From: Candidatus Kapaibacterium sp.
GTDB taxonomy: Bacteria; Bacteroidota; Ignavibacteria; Kapaibacteriales; UBA2268
Length of the DNA stretch: 64,000 bases
Assembly: GCA_023957315.1 (NCBI GenBank)
Contig: JAMLHE010000008.1
Location: forward strand, 100,038-164,037
Direction of reading: 5' to 3'
Shown here: positions 51,855 to 60,554 of the stretch, piece after piece
Layout of the letters: every line of letters starts with the position of its first letter
Numbering within the stretch: the first letter of the stretch is position 1
Position numbers and translations under genes: made by a program
The notes under the pieces: model-generated
The model's database searches: none
Seen by the model: only the letters and a program-made list of their open reading frames with translations
Told to the model about the DNA's origin: nothing

Positions 51855-53060
51855 TTATAATTTAAAATTAATACCATAAGAAATGCCAACTTTTTCCGAT
51901 GTATTCGTTCTCGTCTGATGTTTGTAGTATAATCCGGCAAAGTCCACAGCGCATAATATTGAAAGTTCGGGAATAATATAATATTCAACACCTAATGAAC
52001 CCCGAAATACTAAGCCATAATAATTAGCTGATAAATTATTTTGTGCAAAGATTTTTAATGCTTCAGTATTATAAAAGGAGTATCTTACAAGTGCACCATA
52101 ACTCGTCAAGTTCGGTTGCTGCTCAAATATGAAATCCTGTCGGAGAGCGTCCGTGCTCAAATATTTAACGTAAAAAGTTTCATGTCGGACTTCGCCGCCA
52201 ATTTTCCAATTTTCAGATAAATCATATAATAATGACACCGACATATTATGAAATTTTGATATTTCACTCGGATAGATAGACTCTTTCGGGAGATTCCAGT
52301 ATGATGAGTTTTTCACTTCGATGGATAAGCCCCAATCTTTAAAATCGAAATTGGAAATCGGGAGAATGTCTGCATTCACCATATTCATAGCTTCAAAATC
52401 AGCTGACTTTAGCAAATCAAGACTTTCGTGATTAGAGACATACAGAGAACGATTTATTTCGGGTGCAACATTCAAAGCCGCTTTGGGTGCATTATTCTCC
52501 AATAAAGCCATGTCGTTTTGCGAATCTTCAGTATTGATGATAGCTTTCGGCTTAATCTTTTTAACTTTTGGCACCTCTCGTTCGTCGCTGAATGAAGTCA
52601 TTTCGGGATACGTTTTGTCGGATTTAGTAAATTGAATATGCCTATTATTTATGGTATATTGATTTTTATTTTGTTCGTCAGTTCTCTTGCTATCACTCAG
52701 CAAATACATAATTGCAGCACCCAAAATAAGCCCCAAAACTGTGAACCCGATGCTTCCAAGCGTAGATTTCATGAACTTACTCATTACACTACCAGTTGCA
52801 ACTTTAGCAGCAGTCGTGGTAGCCATAGGGACATAAGTTAATCCTGCTTGATTGAACAGTTTTGAAGTCACGCCGATAGGCACAGCCGAGTCAGTTACAT
52901 AAGCTTCTGAAGCACGATTTAATTTAAGCGCCGCTTGAAATTCATTTTGCAATTCGATATTATCATTGAGCGCCGCAAAAAGGGTCGAGCTCTCGATTTC
53001 GTTCGCCTCCCCGTCAATCACAAGATAAATCAAATCATTATATTTTATATTTTCATTCAT
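51855..53060 (-). CDS. Anti-sigma factor-like membrane protein with barrel-like C-terminus
   Basis: About 401 aa from the ATG at 53060 (MNENIKYNDLIYLVIDGEAN). The N-terminal ~90 residues match the cytoplasmic anti-sigma pattern (DGEANEIESSTLFAALND) without zinc ligands. One membrane helix (GSIGFTVLGLILGAAIMYLL, about 113-132) follows. After a polar linker, about 235-401 show alternating strands (WGLSIEVKNSSYWNLP, then GALVRYSFYN, then VGISYGINFKL) as in outer-membrane barrels. Encoded 10 nt after the sigma factor. How a barrel-like part would fit an inner-membrane protein is unclear. Confidence 0.65.
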   Translation of the reverse strand: MNENIKYNDLIYLVIDGEANEIESSTLFAALNDNIELQNEFQAALKLNRASEAYVTDSAVPIGVTSKLFNQAGLTYVPMATTTAAKVATGSVMSKFMKSTLGSIGFTVLGLILGAAIMYLLSDSKRTDEQNKNQYTINNRHIQFTKSDKTYPEMTSFSDEREVPKVKKIKPKAIINTEDSQNDMALLENNAPKAALNVAPEINRSLYVSNHESLDLLKSADFEAMNMVNADILPISNFDFKDWGLSIEVKNSSYWNLPKESIYPSEISKFHNMSVSLLYDLSENWKIGGEVRHETFYVKYLSTDALRQDFIFEQQPNLTSYGALVRYSFYNTEALKIFAQNNLSANYYGLVFRGSLGVEYYIIPELSILCAVDFAGLYYKHQTRTNTSEKVGISYGINFKL

Positions 53061-53070
53061 AATTTTTCTC

Positions 53071-53634
53071 CTACTTTCCTTCTTCAAGCATTGGCGACAA
53101 AATTTCTCTCAGTTTCGATTTCGCCCTTACAACTCGATTTCTGACAGTTGTGAGTGGAACCTCTGTTAGTGTAGCAATTTCGCTGTATGTTAGTCCTTGG
53201 TAAGCCTGCAAAATGAACGCTTCTTTATGTTCTTCGGGAAGCAAATCCAGTGCTGCGTCTATCATCTGAGTCAGTTCCTTCACCTCGAAATTTCTCTCAG
53301 TGAAATAAGCATGGTAATCGTCAAATTCGACAAGTAATTTATTGTTGTTTCTCTTGAAATTTAGCGATAGATTTCGGGCGGTTCGGAGCAGATAACCCTG
53401 CACATTGCCGATGACAATTTTGCTCTCGATACTTCGAATAAGTTGCATAAATGTGTCTTGGAAAATGTCTTCGGCATAAGTACCATCACCAAAAATCTTT
53501 CGGCAATACAAGTACAGTTTGTTGCAATGGCGATTGTACAGCTCCGAAAATGCACCCGACTTCTCAGGCTCAGGCTCGCTTGCCGTGATACTAATCAATT
53601 CTTCGTCGTTATATCGTTTGTAATTTTTCATCAT
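53071..53634 (-). CDS. ECF-family RNA polymerase sigma factor
   Basis: About 187 aa from the ATG at 53634 (MMKNYKRYNDEELIS); the open frame's GTG at 53655 is less likely. Region 2 has FSELYNRHCNKLYLYCRKIF and YAEDIFQDTFMQLIRS. Region 4 has LLPEEHKEAFILQAYQGLTY and SEIATLTEVPLTTVRNRVVR. Followed by its presumed anti-sigma gene. A TGAAAC-N17-GTC sequence upstream could be an autoregulated promoter. Confidence 0.9.
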   Translation of the reverse strand: MMKNYKRYNDEELISITASEPEPEKSGAFSELYNRHCNKLYLYCRKIFGDGTYAEDIFQDTFMQLIRSIESKIVIGNVQGYLLRTARNLSLNFKRNNNKLLVEFDDYHAYFTERNFEVKELTQMIDAALDLLPEEHKEAFILQAYQGLTYSEIATLTEVPLTTVRNRVVRAKSKLREILSPMLEEGK

Positions 53635-53650
53635 CGTTCTCAATTGCAAA

Positions 53651-53676
53651 GACACATTTTTTTTGTGTTTGTTTCA
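53651..53676 (-). promoter_or_regulatory. Candidate ECF-type promoter of the sigma operon
   Basis: On the minus strand TGAAAC (53676-53671) and GTC (53653-53651) are 17 nt apart, resembling ECF promoter spacing (GAAAC...GTC). The ATG follows 17 nt after GTC. Pattern match only; the short leader is a caveat. Confidence 0.3.
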
Positions 53677-53693
53677 CTATGATAAATTAATTT

Positions 53694-53775
53694 ATTCATC
53701 CGATGACTTGCCCTATTCATATGCATTGAATTTATTAAATTTGTGGCACATATGAGTGGGAGTCATCGGATGAAT
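53694..53775. repeat. Inverted-repeat element, copy 2 (ATTCATCCGATGACT ends)
   Basis: 82 bp with the same perfect 15-bp ends as copy 1 (53694-53708 and 53761-53775) and a similar 52-nt interior. It lies directly upstream of the sigma operon, about 4 kb from copy 1. Confidence 0.75.
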
Positions 53776-53804
53776 TATTACACAAGAAATTCAAGTTCAT
53801 TCTT

Positions 53805-53998
53805 GTCTGAACTATGATTTTCTTGATTTAGGTGATTAATGTGATTGTCTGAACTATGATTTTCTTGATTATTGTGATTAATATAATTGTCTGAACTATG
53901 ATTTACATGATTTTCGTGATTAATATGATTCAAATAATTCAAACATTAAATTATCAAATCAAAAAAATCAAATTAATCATATAAATCATAGTTCTGAC
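53805..53998. repeat. Array of three 42-bp GTCTGAACTATGATT units with inverted end
   Basis: Direct units start at 53805, 53847 and 53889, each 42 bp (GTCTGAACTATGATT then TGATT/GTGATTAAT steps). The inverted end AATCATAGTTCTGAC is at 53984-53998. The whole could fold as a long imperfect hairpin, like 49704-49818. It ends 7 nt before the stop of the type IX cargo gene. Confidence 0.8.
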
Positions 53999-54004
53999 GA
54001 AAAA

Positions 54005-56623
54005 TCATCGCACCACCATAAACTTTTGTGTATAATTGCCAATTTTGATGATATATAAGCCAATGGGTAAATGGGAGACATTGATTTTTTGGGCAGACAT
54101 TGCATGCAGTGTTTCTAAAGATATTACTTCAATTCCCAACACATCATAAATCTGCACTTTTATATCTGTGTTTTCAACCCTACGGTTAACCGTAGGGTTG
54201 CCGCCGTTTAGATGGATTGTTAAGAAGTCATCTGCCGGGTTTGGCGTAATGCTGAATGATGGCGTTTGCATAGATTCTACGCTTGTGCCGTCGGTGCCGG
54301 AGCCCGACAAATTATATACTAAGCTTGACTTGAATTGGTCATTTGTCGAAATTCGTATTTGAGCAGTCTTGGGACCAACAGATTGCGGAGTGAATTTAAT
54401 TTTGATAATTAGCGAATCGCCTAATTCCAAATTATACGGGAAATCACTTCCATTGCCGATTATCTCGCTTACTTCGAATTTTTTATTATCAGCAAAAAAT
54501 AAGGATAAATCGTTTATAATTACACCTGCATTATTTTCGGGCTTCAAAACTAAATCAATAATTTTGCTTTCGCCGACACCAACTGATGCGAATTCAATTT
54601 TATCGCCAATTATTGAAGAAATTACAGTCGGCTTATTTGCAACTATGAATTCATGAATTATAAAATCTCCGAAATCAACTGCGAATGTACGAATAGTGGC
54701 ACCGTCACGCGTAAATTTCAGAGCTCCGTTATTCAAACCTAATTGGCTGTTATAAAACCAGAATCCGAGCCCGTAACCGGCAGGATTACGAATAATAAAC
54801 CTATAATTCCCTTCAGGTAAGTTGACTGTATCAAGGTAACGTGTGCTGTTTTGCGTTGAGGCTCTTTCGCTAACAATGTTGAAATTCGCATCATAAATAG
54901 CCCAATTATATGGCGAGCTAATGCCTAAAACTTCAGAATTATTCGTAGTCAAATCAACAACGAATTTGCTCGGATAAATATTTGTATTTTTCGTGAAAAA
55001 GGCTTTCCCGATATTGTTCGATGCGTAATCATCAGGATTGCCGTTGACTTCAATAATTTCGGCGATGAATAAATTAGGCGAACTTGCGTGCAGCCAGTTA
55101 TTATAAGGCAAATAGAGTGTGGCTACTTCGCCGAAATTTAATAGATCTGATTCCCCAAATTCATGAGTATATTCTGCCAAATTATCAGGATTGTTGCCAT
55201 ATTTGATTTTAATAGTGGAAATCGGGTTTTTGCCTGTATTTTTAATTTGAATGATGGGATTTGTCGTAATCGGATTTTGACGCAAGTGCATTTGTTCATT
55301 TGTTGGGGCTATGATGCCTTCCAATCTGGCGTCAGTTTCAAAATTATGGTCGCCGTAAGTCACAAGGTATGATGACAAAACCCAAACAGGTGCTCGATTA
55401 CTGCCGGGATTCCAAGGAGTATTATAGAATTCCATATCATAATCGATTGAAGCTGTGCTGCCCGACGTTATGTAAGGTGTAATTTCGTATTCGTGAGGCA
55501 CGACCTCTGCTCCCGGACACCAATTTGTGCGGTCTATAATCCAAGTGCCACCTTGCGGGAAAACCGGAATGATTCCGCAATCACGCCAAATCCATTGCGA
55601 ATGAGTCTGCACATTATTCACTTTGACATACGCTTCTTTTCGGCAAAATTCTGCACAATTATCACTGTTACCACCAAATCCGTGTCCGGTTTGGATGACG
55701 ATTAATTTTGCACCCTTCTCTTCATTTGAAAACGTATAATCAAAAGCAGGAACTTTCGATTCAAAATTTCCGTCATACACTGCACTAATATATTGTAAAT
55801 ATGTGTGTCGGTTGATTATATTTCGTGGTGGAGTGCCCTCGATGAAGCTGAAAGTCAGTTGCAAATCCTCTTGGTCATTTTGGTCAAACGGGTCTCCCCA
55901 ACCGCCATTGGGCGAAGAAAGGTGCACTCTGCCGGCTATCATATCTTTCAAATCGCTAACGTCCAATGTCCAAGTAAAACCTGCACCCAAGTTTAAGCCA
56001 TTGCCGTAAGGCGTGATGAATCTCATCAATTCATAACGTTCTCTAATTGTGACATTGTCATTGAAATACACACGTTTTTTAGCTAACGTTATCACCGAAT
56101 CAGCCGCGACAAGAGTGGAATCAGTTGCTTTGCCGTTTTCATCCCATTCATAATTATCATAATACAAATTCCAAACAATCATCGAATCTACTGCCTTAGT
56201 CGGTGTTTCCGAATCAATATCGTAAAAATATAGCACTGTGGAATTCTTGGCAGTTTTTTTGGTTTCCCACACGCCATCTACCTGAATTCTCTCATAGTTC
56301 CAAGCAGTATCATTCACGAAGGAATAAGTTGCAGGTGAGCCGCCGTTGACTCGGAATGAGGGAGCATAATAATGACTGACGAAAACATTCGAAATGTAAT
56401 CCCACTCGCCGCATGGCTTACCGGGTGGGCATCTAAGAGTGAAATGGAGCAAAATTCTCTGGAATTCTTCGTCAATCGAAGGGAAATCGTACCATCCCTC
56501 TCTGCGGTCTTGAAATTCGATTGTGCGGACTTTGACTGTGTCGCCATCAGCGGAAAATGCTGCCATACTGCCAAACAACAAGTATGCAACAACAAAAGCT
56601 ACTAAAATTTTTACAATTTTCAT
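54005..56623 (-). CDS. Type IX-secreted PNGase F-like glycoprotein amidase
   Basis: 872 aa. Signal peptide to about residue 25; then PNGase F-type domains: N-terminal part with CGEWDYISNVFV and RYELMRFITPYGNGLNLG, and C-terminal part with GHGFGGNSDNCAEFCRKEAY and PQGGTWIIDRTNWCPG. A middle Ig-like/ASH region (about 670-775) precedes a C-terminal sorting domain (SITPNPADDFLTIHLNGG to YTQKFMVVR). Predicted to remove N-glycans from proteins at the cell surface or outside. Whether every catalytic acid is kept was not verified. Confidence 0.82.
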   Translation of the reverse strand: MKIVKILVAFVVAYLLFGSMAAFSADGDTVKVRTIEFQDRREGWYDFPSIDEEFQRILLHFTLRCPPGKPCGEWDYISNVFVSHYYAPSFRVNGGSPATYSFVNDTAWNYERIQVDGVWETKKTAKNSTVLYFYDIDSETPTKAVDSMIVWNLYYDNYEWDENGKATDSTLVAADSVITLAKKRVYFNDNVTIRERYELMRFITPYGNGLNLGAGFTWTLDVSDLKDMIAGRVHLSSPNGGWGDPFDQNDQEDLQLTFSFIEGTPPRNIINRHTYLQYISAVYDGNFESKVPAFDYTFSNEEKGAKLIVIQTGHGFGGNSDNCAEFCRKEAYVKVNNVQTHSQWIWRDCGIIPVFPQGGTWIIDRTNWCPGAEVVPHEYEITPYITSGSTASIDYDMEFYNTPWNPGSNRAPVWVLSSYLVTYGDHNFETDARLEGIIAPTNEQMHLRQNPITTNPIIQIKNTGKNPISTIKIKYGNNPDNLAEYTHEFGESDLLNFGEVATLYLPYNNWLHASSPNLFIAEIIEVNGNPDDYASNNIGKAFFTKNTNIYPSKFVVDLTTNNSEVLGISSPYNWAIYDANFNIVSERASTQNSTRYLDTVNLPEGNYRFIIRNPAGYGLGFWFYNSQLGLNNGALKFTRDGATIRTFAVDFGDFIIHEFIVANKPTVISSIIGDKIEFASVGVGESKIIDLVLKPENNAGVIINDLSLFFADNKKFEVSEIIGNGSDFPYNLELGDSLIIKIKFTPQSVGPKTAQIRISTNDQFKSSLVYNLSGSGTDGTSVESMQTPSFSITPNPADDFLTIHLNGGNPTVNRRVENTDIKVQIYDVLGIEVISLETLHAMSAQKINVSHLPIGLYIIKIGNYTQKFMVVR

Positions 56624-56766
56624 GTTTTTCTCAATATGTCAAATTTAAAAATCTAATTTAATAATAATACACTAAAATACAAAGAGTCACAACAATTTTA
56701 AATGAATATCATGAGATAAACGTTAAAAAGTGAGTTTATGTTATTTAAAACAAATTTGAGTTATAC

Positions 56767-57318
56767 ATGTTGAAAGTAGAAGACACAATACTCTTTAGCG
56801 GTGGTGCCAATGGTGCCGAAGAAGAGTTTGGCAGAATAGCCGAAAAATATGGAATCGACGAAGTGAATTTTTCATTCGAAGGGCACGAAATCGCCCGTAC
56901 GCGTGGAATTAGAATTTTGAATCATGAAGAATTGAAGCAAGGCGATATCAGTATGACATATGCTTCGCGCTTGATGAACCGAAAATACCCTGAAACTCAG
57001 CTTTTCCGTAAGATTTTGCAAACGATTTGGTATCAAATCAACAAGGGTCAGGAAGTTTTCGTAATCGGGAAAATCCAAAATGATAAGACTGTCAAAGGTG
57101 GCACCGGATGGGGCGCTGAATTTGCCAAAATTTGCAATAAGCCTCTTTACGTTTTTGACCAAGAGCAAAATCGTTGGTTCAAATGGAATCGTGAAAATTG
57201 GATAAATGTCACCGACCCGGTCATTACAAATGCACATTTTACCGGAACAGGCACCAGACTGCTTAAAGACAATGGCAAAAAAGCTATTGAAGAATTATTT
57301 GCAAGATCATTTGCATAA
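56767..57318 (+). CDS. SLOG-like nucleotide-binding protein, unknown function
   Basis: 183 aa, soluble. Begins with LFSGGANGAEEEFGRIAEKY, a Rossmann-like GGAxGAE loop as in the SLOG/LOG superfamily; a second GxGxG-like spot is KGGTGWGAEFAKICNKPLYV. Members bind nucleotide-derived ligands, but I cannot name the substrate. The gene stands alone with its own terminator at 57341-57378. Confidence 0.5.
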   Translation: MLKVEDTILFSGGANGAEEEFGRIAEKYGIDEVNFSFEGHEIARTRGIRILNHEELKQGDISMTYASRLMNRKYPETQLFRKILQTIWYQINKGQEVFVIGKIQNDKTVKGGTGWGAEFAKICNKPLYVFDQEQNRWFKWNRENWINVTDPVITNAHFTGTGTRLLKDNGKKAIEELFARSFA

Positions 57319-57340
57319 TTGACCAAAATTCCGTATATTG

Positions 57341-57378
57341 AAGTAATCTATATGCAATATTGTAGATTACTTTTTTTT
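57341..57378 (+). terminator. Intrinsic terminator after the SLOG-like gene
   Basis: A 10-bp perfect stem AAGTAATCTA / TAGATTACTT with a 12-nt loop, followed by a run of T (57371-57378). Confidence 0.8.
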
Positions 57379-57418
57379 ATTTGTGTTGATTTTCATTTTT
57401 ATATGGGATGGTTTTTAA

Positions 57419-57760
57419 GTGTACAAGAAAATTTTACAAAAGAAAGCTTACAAAAAAATAACAGCTGACGATTTGAAATTCGTAATGGAAAATGACGAAC
57501 CGCCTTTGTTAGTTGACGTTTGCGAAGAATGGGAATTCCATCGCAATCATATTGAAGGAGCTGTAAATATACCGTTATCCATAATTGATACATTTGTTCA
57601 TGAAATAACAACAAAGTATCCTGAATATAATGAAATAGTCGTGTATTGCACTTTCGGTGTTCGTAGCAAAACCGCAGCAACGATTCTGAACAAGCACGGC
57701 TTCAAAAACGTCTATTCGCTAATTGGGGGAAGTACGTCTTATTTTCGTTCACAACAATGA
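57419..57760 (+). CDS. Rhodanese-like sulfurtransferase
   Basis: 113 aa from a GTG start. Single rhodanese domain with catalytic Cys 77 in VVYCTFGVRSKTAA and the LVDVCEEWEFHRNHIEGAVN entry motif. Could act as a thiosulfate or persulfide sulfurtransferase; the partner is unknown. Its stop overlaps the pth-opdB fusion start by 4 nt, so they are probably coupled. Confidence 0.87.
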   Translation: MYKKILQKKAYKKITADDLKFVMENDEPPLLVDVCEEWEFHRNHIEGAVNIPLSIIDTFVHEITTKYPEYNEIVVYCTFGVRSKTAATILNKHGFKNVYSLIGGSTSYFRSQQ

Positions 57761-60432
57761 CGAAAACTAAGTGGCTTATCGTTGGTTTAGGCAATCCCGG
57801 TTCAAAGTACCAATTAACTCGGCATAACATCGGAATGCGAGTAGTAGAATCCTTTACATCAAAATGCAAGTCTGAATTCAAATTCGGACCGGATTGCGAA
57901 TTTGCAGAATTCAAATATGCAGGTCAGGAAGTATATACTTGCCTACCAACGACTTATATGAACAATTCGGGAATCGCAGTCAAAAAAATGCTGAATAAAT
58001 ATGGCATTTCACCCGAGAATGTTGTGATTTGCGTGGATGAATACAATTTCCAAGTTGGTAGAATTCATCTCAAATCAGCGGGTAGCGATGGTGGACATAA
58101 TGGGATTGCATCGGTAATCGAGCATATAAACGCAAGCAATTTTATTCGATTGAGGCTTGGAATTGGCAAAGACTTCGGTCCCGGCGGAATGTCGGACTAC
58201 GTCTTATCGCATTTTTATCCAAACGAAGATGAGACTGTCAATGATATGATTAATGACGGTGTCAAGGCATTGGAAATGGTCTTGAAAATCGGATTCGCGC
58301 GTGCGATGTCGGATGTTAACGCTCACCAATCCAAGAAATTTGACTCAAAATCGAAAAAGCAAAGCTCTCCTAAAGGTGATAAAACTAATAATAAATCATT
58401 TCCTCTGGCAAATAAAATATCACACAAAAGCACGGTTCACGGGGTTGAAATCATTGATGATTACTTCTGGATGAGACGCAAAGAAGACCCCAATGTCATA
58501 AAATATCTCAAAGCCGAGAATAAGTACGCCGAACAAAAGATGAAGGATACGAGTGAACTTCAAGAGAAGATTTACAATGAAATCATTTCCAGAATCCAAG
58601 AGACTGATTTATCTGTACCGGTCAAGCGGGACGATTATTACTATTATTCAAGGACGGTTCAAGGCTTGCAATACCCAATTTATTGCCGTCGAAAAGGCTC
58701 AATGGATGCTCCCGAGCAAGTCATTCTTGACCATAATCAATTAGCCGAAGGCAAGCAATATTTACAAATTGGTTCGATTGCAGTCAGCCCGAATCATGAA
58801 ATCGCAGCATATTCAACAGATTCAGAGGGTTACGAATCTTATTCAATTAATTTCAAGGTAATTGATACTGATGATATTTTGTCTGATAAAATTGAAAATG
58901 CCTCCGATAATATTGAATGGGCTAACGATAACAAAACTTTATTTTATTCGACATTAAATGATATTCAACAAGCCGACAAAGTATGGAAGCATGTTTTGGG
59001 CGATTCGATAGATTCGGATAAATTAATTTACCATGAATTAGACAATGCTTATTTTTTGAGTATTGAAAAAACTAAAGATAAATCTACAATCTTGATAACA
59101 TTGATGAGCAAGGACGAATCAGAAGTTTGGGTTATTCCGTTGAATGAAGCAGACACATTCCCACAATTAATTCGTGCTCGTGAACCGAATATTCAATATT
59201 ATTTAGAATCATATTTGGATGATTATCTCATCGTTACTAATGATGAGGCGCTGAATTTTAAAATAGTAAAAGCTCCGAAAAGCCAAGCTCAAAAAGAGAA
59301 TTGGGTTGATTTCCTGCCCTATGATGATAATATCAGAATCACCAATATAGAGCCGTTCAAAGATTATTTGGTGATAAATGAACGTTCCGGAGGTTTGAGC
59401 CAAATACGAATATTGAATATGCTCAGCTCTGAGCAGCATTATATTCAATTCCCGGATGAGACCTATTCATGCGACTCGAACGATTTGCCTGATTTTAATT
59501 CCGACACAATGCGATTCACATATAGTTCATTTATTACGCCAAAAACTGTTTTTGATTATGATATGCGAGAGCGGCAGCTCACCTTGCTTAAACAAACTAC
59601 TGTTTTGGGCAATTACGACAAAAAAGATTATATCACGAAAAGATTATTCGCAAAGGCGCTAGATGGAGCGATTATTCCAATTTCAATCGTTCATCGAAGC
59701 AATATTGAATTTACCGGCAATAATCCCACATTGCTCGTCGGATATGGCTCATACGGCATTACGAATGACCCAAGCTTTTCCCATACCTACTTATCTTTGC
59801 TCGAACGAGGCTTTGTGATAGCGATTGCCCATATTCGCGGTGGTGGCGAAAACGGCGAGCAGTGGTATTTAGACGGGAAAATGATGAAAAAACGAAACAC
59901 ATTTACGGATTTCATTACTTGCTCCGAATATTTAATTAATGAAAAATATACAAGTCCTGATAAATTAATTATCAAGGGTGGAAGTGCAGGAGGCTTGTTA
60001 ATTGGTGCTGTTCTGAATTTACGCCCGGAATTATTCAAAAGTGCGCTGGCAATAGTGCCTTTTGTTGATGTGCTGAATACTATGCTTGATGCCACAATTC
60101 CATTGACAGTGGCGGAATATAGCGAATGGGGCAATCCTGAGCAAAAAGATTATTTTGATTATATTTCATCATATTCGCCATATGACAATGTCAAGAAAAC
60201 CGATTATCCGAATATATTAATCAGAGCCGGATTAAATGACCCGCGTGTCCATTATTGGGAACCAGCAAAATGGAATGCTAAATTAAAAGAATTTAAAACT
60301 GATAATAATTTATTATTATTGGTTACTGAAATGGATTCGGGGCATGGTGGCTCTTCGGGACGCTATTCCAAATTTAAGGAAATTGCTTTTGATTATGCTT
60401 TTATATTGAAAACACTTGGAATTTCTGAATAA
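57757..60432 (+). CDS. Peptidyl-tRNA hydrolase fused to oligopeptidase B-type S9 peptidase
   Basis: 891 aa in one open frame. Residues ~1-190 are Pth: GLGNPG (Asn 13), TRHNIG (His 23), TYMNNSG (Asn 69), CVDEYN (Asp 94) and GGHNG (Asn 115), so its site looks complete. A Lys/Ser-rich linker (about 191-215) leads to an S9A peptidase beginning ANKISHKSTVHGVEIIDDYF. Its triad is Ser 743 (GGSAGG), Asp 828 (LNDPRV) and His 863 (SGHGGSS). No ATG, GTG or TTG lies in frame across the linker. AAAGGTGAT at 58372-58380 resembles a former ribosome site for a separate peptidase. I know of no such fusion as a standard architecture; an indel in the assembly remains possible. Confidence 0.8.
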   Translation: MTKTKWLIVGLGNPGSKYQLTRHNIGMRVVESFTSKCKSEFKFGPDCEFAEFKYAGQEVYTCLPTTYMNNSGIAVKKMLNKYGISPENVVICVDEYNFQVGRIHLKSAGSDGGHNGIASVIEHINASNFIRLRLGIGKDFGPGGMSDYVLSHFYPNEDETVNDMINDGVKALEMVLKIGFARAMSDVNAHQSKKFDSKSKKQSSPKGDKTNNKSFPLANKISHKSTVHGVEIIDDYFWMRRKEDPNVIKYLKAENKYAEQKMKDTSELQEKIYNEIISRIQETDLSVPVKRDDYYYYSRTVQGLQYPIYCRRKGSMDAPEQVILDHNQLAEGKQYLQIGSIAVSPNHEIAAYSTDSEGYESYSINFKVIDTDDILSDKIENASDNIEWANDNKTLFYSTLNDIQQADKVWKHVLGDSIDSDKLIYHELDNAYFLSIEKTKDKSTILITLMSKDESEVWVIPLNEADTFPQLIRAREPNIQYYLESYLDDYLIVTNDEALNFKIVKAPKSQAQKENWVDFLPYDDNIRITNIEPFKDYLVINERSGGLSQIRILNMLSSEQHYIQFPDETYSCDSNDLPDFNSDTMRFTYSSFITPKTVFDYDMRERQLTLLKQTTVLGNYDKKDYITKRLFAKALDGAIIPISIVHRSNIEFTGNNPTLLVGYGSYGITNDPSFSHTYLSLLERGFVIAIAHIRGGGENGEQWYLDGKMMKKRNTFTDFITCSEYLINEKYTSPDKLIIKGGSAGGLLIGAVLNLRPELFKSALAIVPFVDVLNTMLDATIPLTVAEYSEWGNPEQKDYFDYISSYSPYDNVKKTDYPNILIRAGLNDPRVHYWEPAKWNAKLKEFKTDNNLLLLVTEMDSGHGGSSGRYSKFKEIAFDYAFILKTLGISE

Positions 60433-60497
60433 GAATTTGATAATTAAATTATTATTATTATTATTAATTAGGGATTATATGTATAAATTAAATAAAT

Positions 60498-60530
60498 AAA
60501 AGCTGCTAATAATTAATATTAGCAGCTTTT
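60498..60530. terminator. Bidirectional intrinsic terminator
   Basis: A 14-bp perfect stem AAAAGCTGCTAATA / TATTAGCAGCTTTT with a 5-nt loop. A-rich on the left, T-rich on the right, so it can serve both the fusion gene (+) and the FadL-type gene (-). Confidence 0.8.
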
Positions 60531-60554
60531 TTAATTTTTTAGTGAATCGAAATA

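Noticed and set aside
53805..53998. CRISPR-like array of 42-bp units
   Set aside because: The units are contiguous with no unique spacers, and the array ends in an inverted copy; no cas gene is in the window.
49938..53998. A complete transposon bounded by the two composite repeats
   Set aside because: No transposase or integrase is present, the copies are in the same orientation, and no target duplication was seen; noted only as a possible bounded segment.
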